A stretch of DNA of 64,000 nt from Planomonospora sp. ID82291 (GTDB taxonomy: Bacteria; Actinomycetota; Actinomycetes; Streptosporangiales; Streptosporangiaceae). Below the pieces are notes generated by a model. That model did no database searches, had not been told where the DNA came from, and saw only the letters and a list, made by a program, of their open reading frames with translations. This document shows positions 60,685 to 64,000 of the stretch, in pieces (position 1 is the stretch's first letter; the number at the start of each line of letters is the position of its first letter). Where the stretch lies: positions 1,116,001-1,180,000 of the forward strand of contig NZ_JABTEX010000002.1 in NCBI RefSeq assembly GCF_015711645.1, in the 5' to 3' direction. The translations under genes and the position numbers were made by a program.

Positions 60685-61891
60685 TGCTGCGTTCCTCAAT
60701 GGGTAGTGGGATTGTCACCGCTCAGTCGCCCCGCCCAGGGGAATCCTTCCTGACGGGAGGGTTCTGTCATGCCGAAACTGCTGCGCGCCCGAGCGCCGCG
60801 CGATGACCAGGAAGAACGCCAGATTCGCAAGCTCGCCGGAGCCCGTCACGCTCCGGCCGACTGGATCCAGCGCGCCAGGATCGTGATGCTGAGCTGGGGC
60901 GGAATGCGCGGCCCGGCCATCGTGGCGTTCCCCCCAGGTCGGCTGCCATCCCGAAACGGTGCGGCGCCGGCTGCGCCGTTTCAACGCCGAGGGCCTGGAC
61001 GGGCTCGGCGACCGGCCCGGCTCCGGCCGCAAGCCGCGCCTCACCCAGGCCGAGCGCTCGCAGATCATCGCGCTGGCCAAGAGCACCCCGCCCGGGCGGC
61101 TGCGCTGGCGCACCTGGGGTGAGCTGGAGGCCGAGGACGAGGCCGGTCCGGCGGTGTGGACCCTGGACGCGCTCACCGCCGCAGCCCGCGGGCAGGGCAT
61201 CACCGTCGGCCGCTCCCAGGTCCGCCGGATCCTGCTGGCCGAGGGGGTGAGATGGCGCCGCACCCGGTCCTGGAGCACCAGCAAAGATCCCGGGTTCGCC
61301 GTAAAAGAACGATGATCGTCGGCCTGTACACCGACCCGCCTGAAGGCGCGGTCGTGCCCCGGGCATTTCCGCCGGCACCGGCCTGGACACCTGATGGACA
61401 CCGGGTCAAGGTCGCCCTGGAGTACCGGCGTGGATCGGAGAAAACCTGGGTCTACGGTGCGCTGCGCGTGGCCGACGGCACCGCGGTGACGATGACGTCG
61501 CCCTCGCGCAACAGCGTGTCCTATCAGGAGTTCCTGCGACGGGTCGAAGACGCCAACCCGGGCACCGGTGACGTCGTCGTGATCGCCGACAACCTGTCCA
61601 GCCACAACAGTCTCGCCACCCGCACCTGGCTGGCCGATCACCTGCGGATCCGGCACGCGTTCATCCCGGTCGGCGCATGCTGGCTCAACCTGCAGGAAGC
61701 GTGGTGGAGGATCTTCCGCCGGCATGCCCTGGCCGGGTATCCTTCGCCGGTCCGGCCGACATCGACCACGCCACCCGGATCGTGACCGCCCAGCTCAACC
61801 AGCAGGCCAAACCCTGGGTCTGGGGCCGGCCGCCACCGGTTCCCCGGCGTCTGCGCCGCCGGTTCGTCTACATGCTTTGAGGAACGCAGCA
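60685..61891 (+). mobile_element. IS630-family insertion sequence, degenerate
   Basis: A 1207-bp element with perfect 15-bp terminal inverted repeats TGCTGCGTTCCTCAA (60685-60699) and its complement (61877-61891). Its transposase is broken by three frameshifts. Its right end is only 3 bp from the left end of the IS701 element. Confidence 0.88.
60769..61880 (+). pseudogene. IS630-family transposase with three frameshifts
   Basis: The reading frame is split into four pieces: RKLAGARHAPADWIQRARIVMLS up to a C run near 60932; VGCHPETVRRRLRRFNAEGLDGLGD up to an A run near 61302; MIVGLYTDPPEGAVVP up to about 61737; and FAGPADIDHATRIV to the stop at 61880. The DDE residues remain readable (VVIADNLSSHNS; LQEAWWRIFRR). 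Two shifts sit in homopolymers, so sequencing errors cannot be excluded, but three shifts make decay more likely. Confidence 0.85.
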
Positions 61892-61894
61892 TCT

Positions 61895-63358
61895 GTACTA
61901 CATTCGTAGATCCTGATTCATTTGGCCCCGCTGCGGGATGTAGTTAGGTCATCGTCAGTGCGTGACGTGTGCTCTGACCTACGATCTCGTCGTGTCCTGG
62001 GATGCGGAACTGACCGCGCTGACCACGTGCATCGCCGGCCCCCTGTTCACCCGGCCCGAGCCGCGCCAGGCCTTCGCCGACCTGGTGCGCGCTCTGCTGG
62101 CCGATGTGCCTCGCAAGAACTCCTGGCAGCTGGCCGACCACATCGGCCACACCACCGCCCATCGGTTCGAGCACCTGCTGGACCGCGCGAAATGGGACGT
62201 CAACGCCTTGCGCGACGAGGTCCGCTCCTACGTGATCGCACATCTGGGCCGCGCCGACGGCGTGCTCATCGCCGACGACACCAGCGCGATCAAGAAGGGT
62301 CAGATGTCCGTCGGCGTGGCCGACCAGTACTGCGGCCTGACCGGCCAGGTGGAGAACTGCCAGGTCATGCCCATGCTCACCTACGCCTCCGAGGCCGGGC
62401 AGGCCTTCGTCAACCGGCGCCTGTACCTGCCCGAAGCCGGGGCCGGTGATCCGCAGCGGCGGGCACGGGCCGGGGTGCCCGAACACGTCGCCTTTCGCAC
62501 CAAGCCGCAGCTGGTGATCGACATGCTCGCCGAGGAGCTCGCGGCCGGCACCCCGTTCCGCTACCTATGCGCCGATACGGGCTACGGCCGAGACCCGCAC
62601 CTGCGCGCGTTCTGCCATGAACGCGCCCTCGGCTACGTCCTGGCGGTTCCGGTCGACCTGCCCCTGGTCGCCGTCCGAGGTGGCGTCGAGCCAGCCGGGC
62701 ACGTGCTGGACCGGCTGCTGGCTCTCGGCCGGGCCGGGATCGGGGAGCGCCGCTCATGCGGGACCGGCACCAAGGGCCTGCGCGTCTACGACTGGACCGC
62801 CCTGGCCGTCACCGTGGCCGGACAGGCACCCGCGCCCGGATATGTGCACACGCTGCTGATCCGCCGCTCCGTCAGCGCCCCGACAGAGGTGGAGTTCTTC
62901 CTGGCCCACGTCCCGGCCGGCACCCCGGTCCCCGGGCTGATCGACGCGGCCGGGATGCGCTGGAAGATCGAGGAGAACAACGAGCACGGCAAGGATCTGC
63001 TCGGCCTGACCTCCTATCAGGTGCGCAAGTGGACCCCGTGGCACCGGCACGTCACCATCGCCATGCTCGCCCTGGCGTTCCTGGCCGTCATGCGTGCCGC
63101 CCTGTCCGCCGACGCCGATGAGGCCGCTGGCGAGGGAAAAGACCGCTCGCTCCTGGAGACGCCAGCGGGCTGAGGCTCGTGCGGCTCTCGCTCGCCGAGA
63201 TCCGCCATGTCCTGGCCCGGCTGCTCATCCCGGCGGCCAACGCCATCGATCACGTCCTGGCCTGGTCGAACTTCCGACGGCTCCACCAGACACGCGCTCT
63301 GATCAGCCACTACCGACGACGCGGCGACCCACTCCCAGCGGAGTTACGAATGTAGTAC
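61895..63358 (+). mobile_element. IS701-family insertion sequence
   Basis: A 1464-bp element with perfect 14-bp terminal repeats GTACTACATTCGTA (61895-61908) and its complement (63345-63358), plus a shared TCC further in. It has inserted into the 3' part of a second ISAs1-family transposase gene on its right. Confidence 0.88.
61962..63173 (+). CDS. IS701-family transposase, C-terminus frameshifted
   Basis: A 403-residue frame from GTG 61962. It shows the IS701 DDE fold: HLGRADGVLIADDTSAIKKG with first Asp, FRYLCADTGYGRDP with second Asp and WKIEENNEHGKDLLGL with the Glu. The frame stops at 63173, but the expected C-terminus (RLVRLSLAEIRHVLARLLIP through LISHYRRRGDPLPAEL) continues in another frame to 63355. 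A one-base shift near 63165 is therefore likely. The catalytic core is complete; activity is doubtful. Confidence 0.85.
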   Translation: MTCALTYDLVVSWDAELTALTTCIAGPLFTRPEPRQAFADLVRALLADVPRKNSWQLADHIGHTTAHRFEHLLDRAKWDVNALRDEVRSYVIAHLGRADGVLIADDTSAIKKGQMSVGVADQYCGLTGQVENCQVMPMLTYASEAGQAFVNRRLYLPEAGAGDPQRRARAGVPEHVAFRTKPQLVIDMLAEELAAGTPFRYLCADTGYGRDPHLRAFCHERALGYVLAVPVDLPLVAVRGGVEPAGHVLDRLLALGRAGIGERRSCGTGTKGLRVYDWTALAVTVAGQAPAPGYVHTLLIRRSVSAPTEVEFFLAHVPAGTPVPGLIDAAGMRWKIEENNEHGKDLLGLTSYQVRKWTPWHRHVTIAMLALAFLAVMRAALSADADEAAGEGKDRSLLETPAG

Positions 63359-63799
63359 CAGCAGGTGGATGGTGGTGCCGTCGCTCAGGCGGGCGCCCCG
63401 CAGCGCCTTGCCGTCCACCGCGATCGCCCGGCGTCGGGGCAGGGCGACCGGCTGCGGGCGGGTGGTCAGCCAGGCGGTGAGGACCGCGTCCAGAGTGTCG
63501 GCATCGACGCTCTGCAGGATCCGGCGGATCGTCGCCTCGTGCGGCGGCCGGCGGCCGTTGTCGCAGATGTCGCGCCGGACCTCCAGCGCGGCCTGGACCT
63601 GGGCTGGAGCATCGGCGATCCATTCGCCGATCGCGGTGCAGGATCGTGCTCCGGCCAGCACCGCCGCTGCGGCGACCGCCAGTACGGAAGCGAGGGTGTG
63701 CCGGATCCCACGGCGGTCGCGCGGGTCGGGAAGCTGTCGTAGCTGCTCCAGCAGGCTGGTGCATTCGGTGACGGTCACGGGTGAGGAGTCACCGGTCAC
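63359..63799 (-). pseudogene. Second ISAs1-family transposase, C-terminus cut by IS701
   Basis: From GTG 63799, the N-terminal about 147 residues of an ISAs1 transposase are present: LLEQLRQLPDPRDRRGIRHTLASVLAVAAAAVLAGARS, HEATIRRILQSVD and RRRAIAVDGKALRGARLSDG with the first catalytic Asp. The frame ends a few residues inside the IS701 end at 63344. The sequence differs clearly from the intact ISAs1 copy at 53553. Confidence 0.85.
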
Positions 63800-64000
63800 C
63801 GTGGCCAGGTGGTCCAGGGCGCGGTTGATCGGCGATGATGTGGGGGCAGGCAGGGTCTTCTCTGATCATTTGGCGTCGAGAACCTCATGATCTCGAAGGT
63901 CGTCCTGTTCGTTACTCCGGTGGTCGCCGTGCCGCGCCGGGTGCGAGCTCATGCTCTGAACCGGACACCATGGTTGTCAACGCCACTTTGCCGAAGCCCT
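63800..64000. other. Right edge, probable ISAs1 terminus
   Basis: No gene is seen. The last bases, TTTGCCGAAGCCCT, read on the other strand as an ISAs1-like end (compare CAGGGCCCCGGCGTT of the intact copy), so the outer end of the disrupted ISAs1 element probably coincides with the window edge. Confidence 0.45.

Overview
This window comes from a high-GC actinomycete. Supporting evidence includes the base composition, frequent GTG starts, an IdeR/DmdR-type iron box, LacI/CebR-type operators, MerR-type promoter architecture, a WD40-fused Ser/Thr kinase and gene families typical of Streptomyces and Streptosporangiales. The genus cannot be fixed from the sequence alone.

1-28.8 kb is a nonribosomal peptide biosynthesis region, mostly on the minus strand. 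From promoter side to distal end it holds a C-A-T-TE-MFS megasynthase (22357-28131), a C-T didomain (20580-22352), a free-standing C protein (19070-20533) and a free-standing A protein with a glycine-type code (17317-19065). A membrane Ser/Thr kinase with WD40 repeats (13484-17080) follows on the same strand. A plus-strand BtrH/DUF4872-like protein and a secreted pectate lyase lie between this operon and a second NRPS block. That block has a serine-type C-A-T-TE-MFS-APH fusion (2372-9055) and a C-A protein cut by the window edge (1-2212). It is divergent from a siderophore-interacting-protein gene (9513-10328), with an iron box between them, so iron-responsive siderophore-like chemistry is the leading inference. 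The two TE-MFS proteins join peptide release and export in one chain. One of them also carries a kinase of the aminoglycoside-phosphotransferase fold and has Cys instead of Ser at the TE nucleophile position.

28.8-36.7 kb is a carbohydrate-uptake operon: a LacI regulator, an ABC sugar importer (lipoprotein plus two permeases), a GH127 beta-L-arabinofuranosidase-like enzyme and a second (alpha/alpha)6-barrel glycosidase. Several palindromic LacI-type operators surround it, and two CebR-like boxes lie in the NRPS promoter region.

36.7-52.5 kb is mixed chromosomal content: a small conserved protein; an aldo/keto reductase and HxlR regulator that share a duplicated upstream element; a DUF4132 protein; a repeat-rich membrane protein; an unusual double histidine kinase with a NarL-type regulator and a MacB/FtsX-type ABC transporter; an NmrA-family oxidoreductase behind a MerR-type promoter; and a RibD/DHFR-like reductase.

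52.5-64 kb is a mobile-element graveyard. It contains two integrase fragments; ISAs1, IS3, IS630 and IS701 elements; a second ISAs1 copy broken by IS701; a LamG/NucA-NucB DNase toxin whose 5' part was lost at an IS3 end; and its candidate immunity gene. Genes here are visibly richer in AT. No tRNA, rRNA or CRISPR array was seen.
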